DNA from: Pseudonocardia ammonioxydans
Lineage (GTDB): Bacteria > Actinomycetota > Actinomycetes > Mycobacteriales > Pseudonocardiaceae
Direction of reading: 5' to 3'
Length of the DNA: 64,000 nt
NCBI RefSeq assembly: GCF_900115005.1
Contig: NZ_FOUY01000009.1
Coordinates: 1 to 64,000, forward strand
A program made the translations under genes and the position numbers. The notes under the pieces were generated by a model, which made no database searches, was not told where the DNA came from, and saw nothing but the letters and a program-made list of their open reading frames with translations. Positions 1-8,017 of this stretch are shown here, in pieces. The first letter of the stretch is position 1. The number at the start of each line of letters is the position of its first letter.

Positions 1-81
1 CCCCGCCGAGTCGGCGACTACGTCAAAGCAGCACTCGCCCTCACCCACATCGAACACCTACACCTACGGGCTTCTTGTTGA
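1..81 (+). CDS. C-terminal fragment of an unidentified protein
   Basis: The frame is open from the first base and ends at TGA 79-81, giving 26 residues that finish LHLRASC. It is cut by the window edge, so no function can be given. Codon use fits coding DNA only weakly because of the length. It could be the last part of a gene inside or just left of the integrated element, for example a transposase or a mobile-element accessory gene, but nothing in the residues proves that. Confidence 0.3.
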   Translation, partial: PRRVGDYVKAALALTHIEHLHLRASC

Positions 82-259
82 GATCACTTCAATAGTTGCC
101 GCATGCGCCGGGCGCGCCACAGATGAGGTCGGCCCGGCCGGCACACGGGTCGAACCGACCGGGCCTGAGACTTGACCCGTGCGCACCCGGGCCACGTCCT
201 GCCGCGTGCCTACCATCGATCCGGTCGCACGAACATCACGTCGCCAATATCCTCGGACC

Positions 260-970
260 ATGCCCGACGATCACGACATGGCGGAGATGTTCGCGCGCAT
301 GGCCCGTGAGCTCGAGTCGGCGACCGACCCCAGCGATACCCGCGACGTGATCACACGCTCGGCCGTCGAGACCGTGCCGGGGTGCGACCATGCCGGCATC
401 TCGCTGATCCAGCGCAACGGCCGGGTCGTCACCGCTGCCGCCACCGACCCCGTCGTCACCCGGATCGATGCCATCCAGTACGAGCTCCAAGAGGGCCCAG
501 GTCTGGGCGCCATCGCCGACCACGCTGTCTATACCATCGACGACGTGGCCGAGGTGTCGACGAAGTGGCCTGAGTTCACCCGGCGGGCCGCCCAGGAGTT
601 CGGTGTGGCCAGCATGCTCTCGTTTCGACTGTTCAGCTCGGGTCAGACCGTCGGCGCCCTGAACCTCTACGGCCGGCACCCGCATGCCTTCACCGACGGC
701 TCCCGGGCGATGGGTGCAATCCTCGCCGCACATGCCGCGCTCTCGATGGTGGCCGCCAATGAGCACGACGAGGCCGTCAACCTGGGGAAGTCGCTGGTGT
801 CGAGCCGTCAGATCGGAACCGCGATTGGCATCGTGATGGTGCGACAGGGGCTCGACCAGGAGACGGCCTTCGCGTTCCTGGTCGACGCCTCCCAGCGGGC
901 CAACAAGAAGCTGCGCGAGCTGGCCGACGTGATCGTCGAGGCGGGAGACATCCCCGGCCGCAGACCCTGA
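260..970 (+). CDS. GAF and ANTAR domain protein (putative RNA-binding antiterminator)
   Basis: This is a 236-aa protein. An N-terminal GAF sensor domain (about residues 25-150) is followed by a C-terminal ANTAR domain (about 172-228, with the conserved stretch GTAIGIVMVRQGLDQETAF). Proteins of this layout in actinobacteria bind paired RNA hairpins and act as transcription antiterminators in response to a signal seen by GAF; that role is known for the family and inferred here. ATG 260 is preferred because the GAF homology begins shortly after it; the frame is open further upstream to 179. No signal peptide or membrane segment is visible. It stands alone, convergent with the Nudix gene, and may be element cargo or a neighbouring chromosomal gene, since the left end of the integrated element is not seen. 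Confidence 0.8.
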   Translation: MPDDHDMAEMFARMARELESATDPSDTRDVITRSAVETVPGCDHAGISLIQRNGRVVTAAATDPVVTRIDAIQYELQEGPGLGAIADHAVYTIDDVAEVSTKWPEFTRRAAQEFGVASMLSFRLFSSGQTVGALNLYGRHPHAFTDGSRAMGAILAAHAALSMVAANEHDEAVNLGKSLVSSRQIGTAIGIVMVRQGLDQETAFAFLVDASQRANKKLRELADVIVEAGDIPGRRP

Positions 971-998
971 CCGGCGCGATCCGGGCCCCCTCCCCCTC

Positions 999-1463
999 TC
1001 AGTCGATGTGAGGGGCGGTGCCTGTGACCGCCTGCTCGATCCGGCGACGGGTCGAACCCGAGACATCGAGCGACGGCAGGGCGTCGAGCGGAACCCACTC
1101 GACGCGCTTGCTCTCGCTGCTGGTCTGCAACTCACCTCCAATGGCGCTGCCGGTGAGACAGAGCGCGAACTCCTGGCGGACTTCGCCATCGTCGTAGGCG
1201 ATCACGTGGCGCGGATCGGAGTAGATCCCGACCACGCCGGTGACCTCGATATGGAGCCCGGTCTCCTCCCAGGTCTCTCGCACTGCGGCGTCCCGAACCG
1301 ACTCGCCGAGCTCCTGGCCGCCCCCGGGCAGGGCCCATCGGCCGTTGTCGGTGCGTTGAATCATCAACACCCGGTCACCGTCGAGCACGACGACGACCAC
1401 GGCAACGACGAGGCTGTTCGCCGGCGGTGCGGAGGGATCGTCGTAGTAGTCGGTGCGGCCCAC
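999..1463 (-). CDS. Nudix hydrolase, probable Pif-type immunity factor of the AICE
   Basis: This 154-aa protein carries a complete Nudix box at residues 48-70 (G-x5-E-x7-RE-x2-EE-x-GL; the RETWEE core is intact), so it should hydrolyse a nucleoside diphosphate-linked substrate. The GTG start at 1463 is chosen because family members begin xGRTDYYDDPxAP and because it lies 11 bp after the stop of the upstream XRE gene; an ATG at 1526 would force a 53-bp overlap. In pSAM2 the Nudix protein Pif gives immunity against transfer between element carriers. Position beside a regulator and upstream of tra/rep genes suggests the same job here. The homology to Pif specifically is inferred from context. 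Confidence 0.75.
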   Translation of the reverse strand: MGRTDYYDDPSAPPANSLVVAVVVVVLDGDRVLMIQRTDNGRWALPGGGQELGESVRDAAVRETWEETGLHIEVTGVVGIYSDPRHVIAYDDGEVRQEFALCLTGSAIGGELQTSSESKRVEWVPLDALPSLDVSGSTRRRIEQAVTGTAPHID

Positions 1464-1473
1464 CTGCTCAGGA

Positions 1474-2217
1474 TTACCACTTGGGCGGCTTGGCTGTCTC
1501 CCAGACGGCGTCGAAGCTGCGCCCATAGGTCTCGAACAACGAGCCGGCCGAGAGACGGCGCAGGTGCAGAGCCGGTGCGTGCGGTGCGGTCAAGCCGTAG
1601 ACGTGCGGATTGACGATCATCTCGTCGTCGTAGCGGTAGATCGAGTTGTAGAGCGTTGTCGCGTGGCAGCGGATCTCGACTCCCGGGCCGTCGGCGATCC
1701 GCTGGAAGTAGGCGAGCGCATTACGGATCTTCGCTGCGATCGCCCCCTTGCCGATGCCCTCGTCGGTGCTGCGTCGGGTGACCTCGCGGCTGGCCGGGTC
1801 ACCGAACAGGAACCTGATCCGGCCGCCGGCGGCTCCCTTCGCTTCGAGCGCCGGAAGGAGGTTGGGCGTCTCGGTCAGAAACATGCCGACGTAAACGAGG
1901 ACGTCGATCCGCCCGGTGGCCTGGTCGAGCAGCCGGTCCCACAGCTCGCGCGGGATGGCGCTGCGGCTCGGGTAGACCTGCACCACCTCGGATCCGGAGG
2001 CCTCGGTGAGCTTGGCCTCGGACACCGCCGACGGCCACAGGTAGCTCTCGGACTCCCGCAGGAATGCCGCGACCACATGCCGGTTCTTGGGGTAGGGAAC
2101 CCGGCCCTGGGTGATCCACCGCTCGGCCGACTTGGGGTCGACACCGACATGTTCGGCGAGCGCATCGACGGTCAGGCCGCCTCGGTTGAGTGCGTCACGG
2201 AGCCGGTCGTTCGCCAC
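1474..2217 (-). CDS. XRE-family HTH regulator with a PLD-like C-terminal domain
   Basis: This protein is 247 aa. Residues about 5-60 form a helix-turn-helix (LTVDALAEHVGVDPKSAERW). The remainder resembles the DUF5919/phospholipase-D-like domain often joined to XRE regulators in actinomycete elements; the Lys of a true HKD motif is not evident, so it is probably a ligand or protein-binding domain rather than an enzyme. The gene is co-transcribed with the Nudix gene and divergent from the transfer/replication operon starting at 2365, so it is well placed to repress that operon (a KorSA-like role, inferred). A perfect 8-bp inverted repeat lies 12 bp before its start codon. Confidence 0.8.
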   Translation of the reverse strand: MANDRLRDALNRGGLTVDALAEHVGVDPKSAERWITQGRVPYPKNRHVVAAFLRESESYLWPSAVSEAKLTEASGSEVVQVYPSRSAIPRELWDRLLDQATGRIDVLVYVGMFLTETPNLLPALEAKGAAGGRIRFLFGDPASREVTRRSTDEGIGKGAIAAKIRNALAYFQRIADGPGVEIRCHATTLYNSIYRYDDEMIVNPHVYGLTAPHAPALHLRRLSAGSLFETYGRSFDAVWETAKPPKW

Positions 2218-2228
2218 TGCGCCTCCTA

Positions 2229-2267
2229 GGGACGTCTTGGACGTCCCAGTATTCGATAGACGTCCCC
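2229..2267. promoter_or_regulatory. Putative operator between the XRE gene and the transfer operon
   Basis: GGGACGTC-TTG-GACGTCCC is a perfect inverted repeat at 2229-2247, and a third half-site GACGTCCC follows at 2259-2266. It sits in the 147-bp divergent intergenic region directly before the XRE start, as expected for an autoregulated repressor that also controls the divergent 2365 operon. Binding is inferred. Confidence 0.55.
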
Positions 2268-2364
2268 AGAAGTCCAGCGTTGCGGTAGGGCCGTCTCACT
2301 GAGCAGCGGATTCTCGGTATCGCCCCAAGCCCGGGGCCATTCATCGAGTCCCTGGAGGACGGTC

Positions 2365-2688
2365 ATGGCAATGATCAAGGTCGACATCACCGGTACCCGC
2401 TTCACCGTGGGCGCTGCTCCGCGTCCGAAGAACGACATGGAGGGCCGGCAGCGGACCGACCGTCAGACCGGGACGCCGCTGTTCATCACGCAGCTGGTCA
2501 AGGTCGACGCCGAGGGCGCGGAGATCCTCTCGATCACCACCCCTGGTGCCCCGCAGGTCGAGCAGGGCGCCGAGGTGCGTCCGGTGGCACTGGTGGCGAT
2601 CCCGTGGCAGCAGGGCCAGCGCGCGGGCGTGGCGTTCAAGGCTGACCGGATCGAGCCCACTCAGACGCCGTCGGCCAAGGCCTCCTGA
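2365..2688 (+). CDS. Small conserved AICE protein of unknown function
   Basis: This 107-aa soluble protein begins MAMIKVDITGTRFTVGAAP and has alternating hydrophobic residues that suggest a beta-rich fold, perhaps OB-like. A clear ribosome-binding site (GGAGG at 2354-2358) is 6 nt before the ATG. It is the first gene of the plus-strand operon, before the membrane protein and TraSA. Similar small proteins open the tra-rep operons of other actinomycete elements as I recall them, but their function is not known to me. A single-strand-binding role would be speculation. Confidence 0.7.
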   Translation: MAMIKVDITGTRFTVGAAPRPKNDMEGRQRTDRQTGTPLFITQLVKVDAEGAEILSITTPGAPQVEQGAEVRPVALVAIPWQQGQRAGVAFKADRIEPTQTPSAKAS

Positions 2689-2819
2689 CCCGCTGCTCGT
2701 CCGCTGCCTGGTCGGTGGAGAGGGCCGGGACTCGCTTCCCCGGTGCCTCGGCCCTCTCCCCGGCGCTGCTCGCGCTCCCCGCTCGCTGCTCGTCTGCCTC
2801 GTCCGGAAGGCCACTCGTC

Positions 2820-3632
2820 ATGCCTCGCAACGCCGCACCCGCCCGCACCTTCGGTGCCGGGAAGTCCCGTGTCGATTCCTTCGAGATCATCTCCGCACCG
2901 CCCCGCAACCCCGTCATCCGCGTCCTGGCCCTGCTCCTGCGGCTCCGCGCGGAACTGTTGGTCGCCGCCGTCCTGATCACAGCGTGGGTCGCACTCGGCC
3001 CGGACCACGTGACCGGTACCGACGGCGTCGCCATCGAGGTCACCGGTACCGGCCTCGACACAACGACCCGTGCCGCGCTGTTCGCCGCCGTGGCGCTGCT
3101 GCTGGCCGCGGTGCCGTGGACTCGGCGGTTCCTGTTCCACCGCGCGCAGGCGGTTCTGTCTCGGCATCGGGTCCGCCAGGTCCTCGTGGAGCGCCGGGTC
3201 CTCAACTCCCGCTCCCGCGCCTGCCCGCTCACCGTGTGGGCGCGCCCGAACCGGGTCGGCGAGGTCGTGTGGCTGTTCCTGCGCGCCGGCCTCGCCCCGA
3301 AGACCATCGAGGAGGAAGCCGAGGAACTGGCCTCGGCGTGCTTCGCCCGCGAAGCCCGGGTCACAGCCTGGTCTTCCACAACCAATGTGGTCCGCGTCGA
3401 GATCATCCGCCGTGACCCGTTGGCGCCGAACCTGATCCGCTCGGACCTGTTCCGCTGGGCCGCCGGCAACCCCAGCGACGACGGTTGGCCCGCGCCTGAC
3501 GCCGGCCAGGACGCGCCGATCCCGGCTCCGCGCCCGGAGCAAACGCGTCCGGTCATCCCGCCGGCCCCGCGCCCAGCGATCGACGGTCCGGCTCCGGATG
3601 CCCGTGGTGGGGACTGGTCGGAGTATGTCTGA
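2820..3632 (+). CDS. Membrane protein of the AICE transfer module
   Basis: This is a 270-aa protein. Two hydrophobic segments (about residues 37-57 and 81-98) are followed by a long cytoplasmic region with a proline-rich tail. ATG 2820 has an AAGG motif about 9 nt upstream and begins MPRNAAPARTFGAGKS; the frame is open further upstream but without a better start. The gene overlaps traSA by 8 bp, so the two products are probably made together. It may anchor the soluble FtsK-like ATPase to the membrane, because that ATPase has no membrane segment of its own. Function is inferred from context only. Confidence 0.65.
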   Translation: MPRNAAPARTFGAGKSRVDSFEIISAPPRNPVIRVLALLLRLRAELLVAAVLITAWVALGPDHVTGTDGVAIEVTGTGLDTTTRAALFAAVALLLAAVPWTRRFLFHRAQAVLSRHRVRQVLVERRVLNSRSRACPLTVWARPNRVGEVVWLFLRAGLAPKTIEEEAEELASACFAREARVTAWSSTTNVVRVEIIRRDPLAPNLIRSDLFRWAAGNPSDDGWPAPDAGQDAPIPAPRPEQTRPVIPPAPRPAIDGPAPDARGGDWSEYV

Positions 3633-4599
3633 GCACCCGCACACGCTGCCCTACCCCCTCCAGTCCGCCGATGGGTCGGAGCCCGGTCGTCTGGTACGCC
3701 CGCTGCTGGCCCTGGCCCGCTGGGTCGACGAGTACGCGGCTCGCCACCGCGAAGACCGCACCGCCGCGGGCCCGTCGATCTGGGAGCCGATCCACCTCGG
3801 CGTCGGCGAGGACGGCCGCCCCCTGCGCCTCCCGCTGATCTATCGCAACATGCTCCTCGCCGGGGAGCCCGGCGCCGGCAAGTCCGTGGGCTTGAACAAC
3901 ATCGTCGCCCACGCCGCCCTGTCGGCGGACTGCCGGTTGTGGCTGTTCGACGGCAAGATCGTCGAACTCGGGCTCTGGCGCTCGTGCGCGGAGCGGTTCA
4001 TCGCCAACGACCTCGACGACGCCATCCAAGCCCTGCTCGACCTGCAGTCCGAGATGGACTCCCGGTACGCGGTCCTCGACGAGCAGCGGCGCCGCAAGAT
4101 CGCACCCTCCGATGGGGTGGAGCCGATCGTCGTGGTGCTCGACGAGCTGGCCTACTTCGCCGCCACCGTCGGCACCAAGCGCGAGCAAGAGGCCTTCTCG
4201 GTACTCGTGCGCGATCTGGTGGCCCGCGGTCGCGCTGCCGGGATCATCGTCATCGCGGCCACGCAGCGCCCGTCGGCAGACATCATCCCGACGTCGTTGC
4301 GGGACCTGTTCGGCTATCGGTGGGCGTTTCGCTGCACCACCGACACCTCCTCGGACATCGTGCTCGGACACGGCTGGGCCGCCCGCGGCTACAGCTCGGC
4401 GAGCGTGGCACCGGAGGCCAAGGGCATCGGGTTCCTGCTCGCCGAAGGCGGCATCCCGCGGCGGGTCAAGGCCGCCTACCTCTCCGACGCCGAGGTCTAC
4501 GCCCTCGCCGATCGTGCCGCTCTGCACCGACTCGCCACGGGCCTCGCCCACCACAACGCCGATGGCCAGGCCGTCGACGACACCCGGAGCCGGTCATGA
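3625..4599 (+). CDS. FtsK/SpoIIIE-type DNA translocase (TraSA-like)
   Basis: This 324-aa protein is close in length to TraSA of pSAM2. It has a Walker A motif (GEPGAGKS, residues 80-87), a Walker B motif (VVVLDEL) and the downstream FtsK signature AATQRPSADIIPTSLRD. It is expected to assemble as a hexameric pump that moves double-stranded DNA between mycelial cells, the single-protein transfer route known for actinomycete elements. It lacks transmembrane helices and overlaps the upstream membrane-protein gene by 8 bp, which suggests a two-part translocase. The stop overlaps the next start by ATGA. Confidence 0.88.
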   Translation: MSEHPHTLPYPLQSADGSEPGRLVRPLLALARWVDEYAARHREDRTAAGPSIWEPIHLGVGEDGRPLRLPLIYRNMLLAGEPGAGKSVGLNNIVAHAALSADCRLWLFDGKIVELGLWRSCAERFIANDLDDAIQALLDLQSEMDSRYAVLDEQRRRKIAPSDGVEPIVVVLDELAYFAATVGTKREQEAFSVLVRDLVARGRAAGIIVIAATQRPSADIIPTSLRDLFGYRWAFRCTTDTSSDIVLGHGWAARGYSSASVAPEAKGIGFLLAEGGIPRRVKAAYLSDAEVYALADRAALHRLATGLAHHNADGQAVDDTRSRS

Positions 4600-4922
4600 C
4601 CGCCACCGGAAGCCGGTCGTCGGTGCCGAACCTGGTGGAGGCCGGGCTCCGCCGCACCAGTGCGGCGATGCGGCACGCCGGCGCCCGCTACGACCGCGGA
4701 CAGATCACCCTCGATCACCACTGGCAGATGCTCGCCGCGCTGCACACCCGCCGGGTCCGCTGGTGGACGGTGCTCGAACGCCACGTCCTCGACGACCACA
4801 CCACCCCGATCGTGCTCTACCGCGCTGTCCTCGATGCTCGCGACAACGCCGACCGCGACGCCCGCTACTGGACCCAGCAGGCCGCCACCGCCGCCGAGCG
4901 CGAGACCGGGATCGCCGGATGA
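4596..4922 (+). CDS. Hypothetical AICE protein between traSA and rep
   Basis: This 108-aa protein begins MTATGSRSSVPNLVEAGLRR and is rich in Arg, Trp and charged residues, with no membrane segment or recognised motif. It overlaps traSA and rep by ATGA at both ends, so it is translationally coupled and very probably real. Size and position match small orphan genes found between the transfer and replication genes in other elements. I do not recognise a family and give no function. Confidence 0.6.
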   Translation: MTATGSRSSVPNLVEAGLRRTSAAMRHAGARYDRGQITLDHHWQMLAALHTRRVRWWTVLERHVLDDHTTPIVLYRAVLDARDNADRDARYWTQQAATAAERETGIAG

Positions 4923-6454
4923 GCACGGCCGGTCGGGACCACGCCACCGTCGACGCCCTCGCGGCCCGACGGCTGTCCCGCCTGGCCGCAGACACCCCCG
5001 GCGCCGAGCTCGTCGCCTCCGCCGGCCGCCGGGACAACCACACGGCCTGGCTCAACCATGTCGCCCCGGCCGCCGGGTGCGCGCACCCGGTCAAGCTCTC
5101 CGGCACCGTCTACCGAGTCGAACAGTCCACCGGCCGGATCACCGATGAGCGGCACACCGCACAGATGCCCGACGGGCTGATCTACACCGCCTGCGGCAAC
5201 CGCCGCGCCTCGGTCTGTCCCTCCTGCGCCGAGACCTACCGCGCCGACACCTTCCAGCTCGTCACCGCCGGCCTGGTCGGCGGCAAGGGCACCCCGGCCA
5301 CCGTCGCCGGGCATCCGTGCGTGTTCCTGACCGTCACCGCCCCCTCGTTCGGACCCGTGCACGCGCACCGGGTCGACTCCCGCGGCCGGCTGCTCCCGTG
5401 CCGCCCGCGCCGGGACGAGACAGCCTGCGCGCACGATGTGTCGCACGCCTGCTGGGAACGCCACCGCGAGGACGATCCGCGGGTCGGGCAGCCGCTGTGT
5501 CTCGGCTGCTACGACCACCCGCACCAGGCGGTATGGAACATGCACGTCGGCGAACTCTGGCGGCGCTCGATGATCGCCGCCAACCGCGGACTGCGCCACC
5601 TCGAGAAACTCACCAAGGCGAAGCTGCGGCTGAGCTACACGAAGGTCGCCGAGTTCCAGGCCCGCGGTGCGGTGCACCTGCACGCCCTGGTCCGCCTCGA
5701 CGGCCGCGACCCGGACCCGAATCTGTCCCACCTGACCCTGCCGCCACCACCCGGCGTCTCGGCGGCGCAGGTGGCACTGTTGCTGCGCTCGGCGGTATCC
5801 GGGACCGGGTTCGCGACCGAGCCGCACCCCTACCGGCCGTCCGGGTGGTGGATCGAGTGGGGCGCCCAGGTCGACCCGCGCCCGGTCCGGCTCGCGCCGA
5901 GCGATCTCGACGACGGTGCTGAGATCACCACGACCGCCGTCGCAGCCTACCTCGCCAAGTACGCCACCAAGGCCACCGAGACCGCCGGGCATCTCTCGAC
6001 TCGGCTGCGGCCGGACACGGTGCGCTCGTACGCGAACCTGGCCACGCACACCGGCCGCCAGATCGACGCCTGCTGGCGCCTCGGCCAGCGTCCCGGCGGC
6101 TGGGACCCCGACGAGTGGTCGACCTCGTGGGGCCGGCTGTGGCGGTGGGCGCACATGCTCGGCTTCGCCGGCCACTTCTCCACCCGCTCCCGGCGGTACT
6201 CGACGACGCTGACCGCGCTGCGGCAGGCCCGTCGCGATTGGCAACGCGACCACGCCAGCCCCGGCCCGAACGCCGACGACGTCGAGCGCCTGGACGACGG
6301 CGAGGACACGACCGAGGTCGTCATCTCCTCGCTGCACTTCGCCGGCATCGGCTGGCACACCACCGCCGACGCCCTCCTTGCGAACACCGCCGCCGCACAA
6401 GCCAGGAATCGGAGGCGTGCCGCTCGGGAGGAACTGACCACGACAGCCGGATGA
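4919..6454 (+). CDS. Rolling-circle replication initiator (RepSA-like)
   Basis: This 511-aa protein has the features of HUH-type initiators. They are a first block LTVTAPSFGPVHA, the metal-binding H-x-H (GAVHLHAL, His253 and His255), and a candidate catalytic Tyr block YLAKYATKA (Tyr344 or Tyr348). A Cys-rich stretch (CGNRRASVCPSC) may bind zinc. It should nick the element origin and start rolling-circle replication of the excised circle, as RepSA does in pSAM2. ATG 4919 overlaps the previous stop, and the excisionase gene follows in the same operon. Confidence 0.88.
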   Translation: MSTAGRDHATVDALAARRLSRLAADTPGAELVASAGRRDNHTAWLNHVAPAAGCAHPVKLSGTVYRVEQSTGRITDERHTAQMPDGLIYTACGNRRASVCPSCAETYRADTFQLVTAGLVGGKGTPATVAGHPCVFLTVTAPSFGPVHAHRVDSRGRLLPCRPRRDETACAHDVSHACWERHREDDPRVGQPLCLGCYDHPHQAVWNMHVGELWRRSMIAANRGLRHLEKLTKAKLRLSYTKVAEFQARGAVHLHALVRLDGRDPDPNLSHLTLPPPPGVSAAQVALLLRSAVSGTGFATEPHPYRPSGWWIEWGAQVDPRPVRLAPSDLDDGAEITTTAVAAYLAKYATKATETAGHLSTRLRPDTVRSYANLATHTGRQIDACWRLGQRPGGWDPDEWSTSWGRLWRWAHMLGFAGHFSTRSRRYSTTLTALRQARRDWQRDHASPGPNADDVERLDDGEDTTEVVISSLHFAGIGWHTTADALLANTAAAQARNRRRAAREELTTTAG

Positions 6455-6468
6455 GAGGAGACGAGGAC

Positions 6469-6657
6469 ATGGAACGGCTGTTGCTCACCGCGGAGGAAGT
6501 CGCCGAGTGCCTGCACATCGGGCGATCGCGGGTGTACATGCTGATCGCGGCGAAGGAGCTGACCTCGGTCAAGATCGGCAGCCTGCGCCGTATCCCGGTC
6601 GACGCCGTGCGCGAGTACGCGGCCCGGCTGGTCGAGCAGGAACGCGAGGCGTCCTGA
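6469..6657 (+). CDS. xis: Excisionase (MerR-like winged HTH)
   Basis: This 62-aa protein is typical of actinomycete excisionases. The motif LTAEEVAECLHIGRSRVYML is a MerR/BldC-type helix-turn-helix and LTSVKIGSLRRIP is the wing. It should bend DNA at the element ends and steer the integrase toward excision. ATG 6469 is preferred because AGGAG at 6456-6460 is 8 nt upstream; an in-frame ATG at 6451 overlaps the rep stop and is possible. The stop overlaps the integrase start (TGATG). Confidence 0.85.
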   Translation: MERLLLTAEEVAECLHIGRSRVYMLIAAKELTSVKIGSLRRIPVDAVREYAARLVEQEREAS

Positions 6658-7877
6658 TGCCGCGCAAGATCCGCAAGCGCGCGAACGGCGAGGGGACGAT
6701 CGCGAAACGTTCGGACGGCCGGTACACGGCGGCCGCGTTCGTCCCGGTCTCCGGTGGCGGCCGACGCCGGGTCTACGTCTACGGCCGCACCAGGGACGAA
6801 GTCCGGGAGAAGCTCGACGACCTGATGCGGCAGGCGGACGACGGCATCCCACGGGCCAAGGAGCGGCAGACCGTCGCTGCGTACCTCGACTACTGGTTGG
6901 AAAACGTCGTGCGCCCGGAGAAACGGGCGACCACGTTCAACGGCTACGAGTCGATCGTGCGGCTGCACATCGTGCCGGTGATCGGGAAGAAGAAGCTCGA
7001 CGAGCTGGGGCCGGCCGACGTCCGCAAGCTGCTCGCCGCACTGCGCGAGAAGGAGATCAGTGGCAGCGGTGGCGGTCCGCGGAGGCTATCGGCGCGCATG
7101 GTTCAGTTCGCTCACGCCGTCCTGCGGAACGCGCTGTCGAACGCGGTGCGGGAGGAGCTGATCGGCCGCAACGTCGCCAAGCTCGTGCAGGTCTCCAACC
7201 CGGAGTACGACGTCGGGACCAGCCTCGATCCGGTCGCGGCCCGCGCGCTGCTCGCCCGGATCGCCGACGACCGGCTGTACGCGCTGTACCTGTGCGCGAT
7301 CGTGCTCGGGATGCGGCGCGGCGAGCTGCTGGGCCTCGCATGGGATGCCGTCGACCTGGACGCCGGCAAGCTCGCGGTCCGCCAGTCGCTCACCTGGGCC
7401 AACGGCCAGGCGCATCTCGGTCCGCCGAAGTCCCGGGCGTCCCGGCGGATCGTCCCGCTGCCTGCGACCGTCGTCGACGCGCTGCGGGAGCACCGGAAAC
7501 AGCAGGATGACGAGCAGGAGATCGCCGGTGACCGCTGGACGGAAACCGGTCTCGTGTTCACCTCGCCGCTGGGCGGGTCGGTCTCGCCACGCACGCTCGC
7601 CGCGCAGTGGCATCAGATCCGCACCGCGGCCGGCCTCGGGCGGATGCGGTTTCACGACCTCCGGCACACCGCCGTGTCGTTGCTGCTCGCGCTCGGCATC
7701 CCGCCGCACGTGGTCCGGGAGATCGTCGGGCACAGCGACGTCAAGGTCACGATGACCGTCTACGCGCACGGCAACCTCGACGAGAAAGCTGCCGCGCTTT
7801 CGCAGCTCAGCACCGCCGTCACCGGCGGGTTGTTGTCACCGGTTGTTGTCAACGAGGACGAGCAGGACGAGTCGTGA
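6657..7877 (+). CDS. int: Tyrosine recombinase (integrase)
   Basis: This 406-aa protein has an N-terminal arm-binding and SAM-like core-binding region (residues about 1-170) followed by the catalytic domain. The catalytic set is complete: Arg220 (GMRRGELL), His333 and Arg336 (HDLRHT), His359 (GHS) and Tyr369 (VYAHGN). Translation is coupled to xis. The gene ends 23 bp before the 3' end of tRNA-Ser, the standard layout for elements that integrate into a tRNA gene. It should carry out attP x attB recombination there. Confidence 0.93.
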   Translation: MPRKIRKRANGEGTIAKRSDGRYTAAAFVPVSGGGRRRVYVYGRTRDEVREKLDDLMRQADDGIPRAKERQTVAAYLDYWLENVVRPEKRATTFNGYESIVRLHIVPVIGKKKLDELGPADVRKLLAALREKEISGSGGGPRRLSARMVQFAHAVLRNALSNAVREELIGRNVAKLVQVSNPEYDVGTSLDPVAARALLARIADDRLYALYLCAIVLGMRRGELLGLAWDAVDLDAGKLAVRQSLTWANGQAHLGPPKSRASRRIVPLPATVVDALREHRKQQDDEQEIAGDRWTETGLVFTSPLGGSVSPRTLAAQWHQIRTAAGLGRMRFHDLRHTAVSLLLALGIPPHVVREIVGHSDVKVTMTVYAHGNLDEKAAALSQLSTAVTGGLLSPVVVNEDEQDES

Positions 7878-7900
7878 TCGGCGATCATGCCGCTGACCTG

Positions 7901-7945
7901 TGGCGGAAGCGGCGGGATTCGAACCCGCGGTCCTTTCGGACGCCC
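7901..7945. other. Presumed attachment site (right junction) in tRNA-Ser 3' half
   Basis: Elements of this class recombine within the 3' half of a tRNA gene, usually from the anticodon loop to the CCA end. The integrase stop is 23 bp away. The exact core cannot be fixed without the second copy, which is not in the window. Confidence 0.45.
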
Positions 7946-7986
7946 GCTTTCAAGGCGGGTGCATTCGGCCGCTCTGCCACGCTTCC
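7901..7986 (-). tRNA. tRNA-Ser (anticodon UGA)
   Basis: The minus strand folds as a class II tRNA. The acceptor stem is GGAAGCG/CGCTTCC with discriminator G and an encoded CCA at the 3' end. The anticodon stem CCCGC/GCGGG encloses loop CTTGAAA, so the anticodon is TGA. There is a long variable arm (GTCCGAAAGGAC) and a T arm with GGTTCGAATCC. Length is 86 nt. It is intact despite the adjacent integrase, as expected when the element carries the restoring 3' end. Confidence 0.95.
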
Positions 7987-8017
7987 GCCCGGAAGGGTAA
8001 CGGGTGCGGCTGGGCGG

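Larger units (their letters stand above)
999..7901. mobile_element. Right part of a pSAM2-type integrative conjugative element (AICE)
   Basis: The genes pair Nudix and XRE control with the operon small protein - membrane protein - traSA - orf108 - rep - xis - int, tightly overlapping and ending at a tRNA gene. This is the minimal AICE set (integration, replication, conjugation, control). The right boundary is the tRNA-Ser 3' end. I searched the leftmost kilobase for a second copy of the tRNA 3' end and saw none, so the left end given here is only the last gene I can assign; the element may extend beyond base 1. Confidence 0.75.

Noticed and set aside
1-81. Transposase C-terminus
   Set aside because: Only 26 residues are available and no family motif is present, so it is left as unidentified.
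82-259. Possible left attachment site of the AICE
   Set aside because: GGGTCGAACCG near 147 resembles a T-arm only over a few bases; the anticodon and acceptor parts of tRNA-Ser do not recur.
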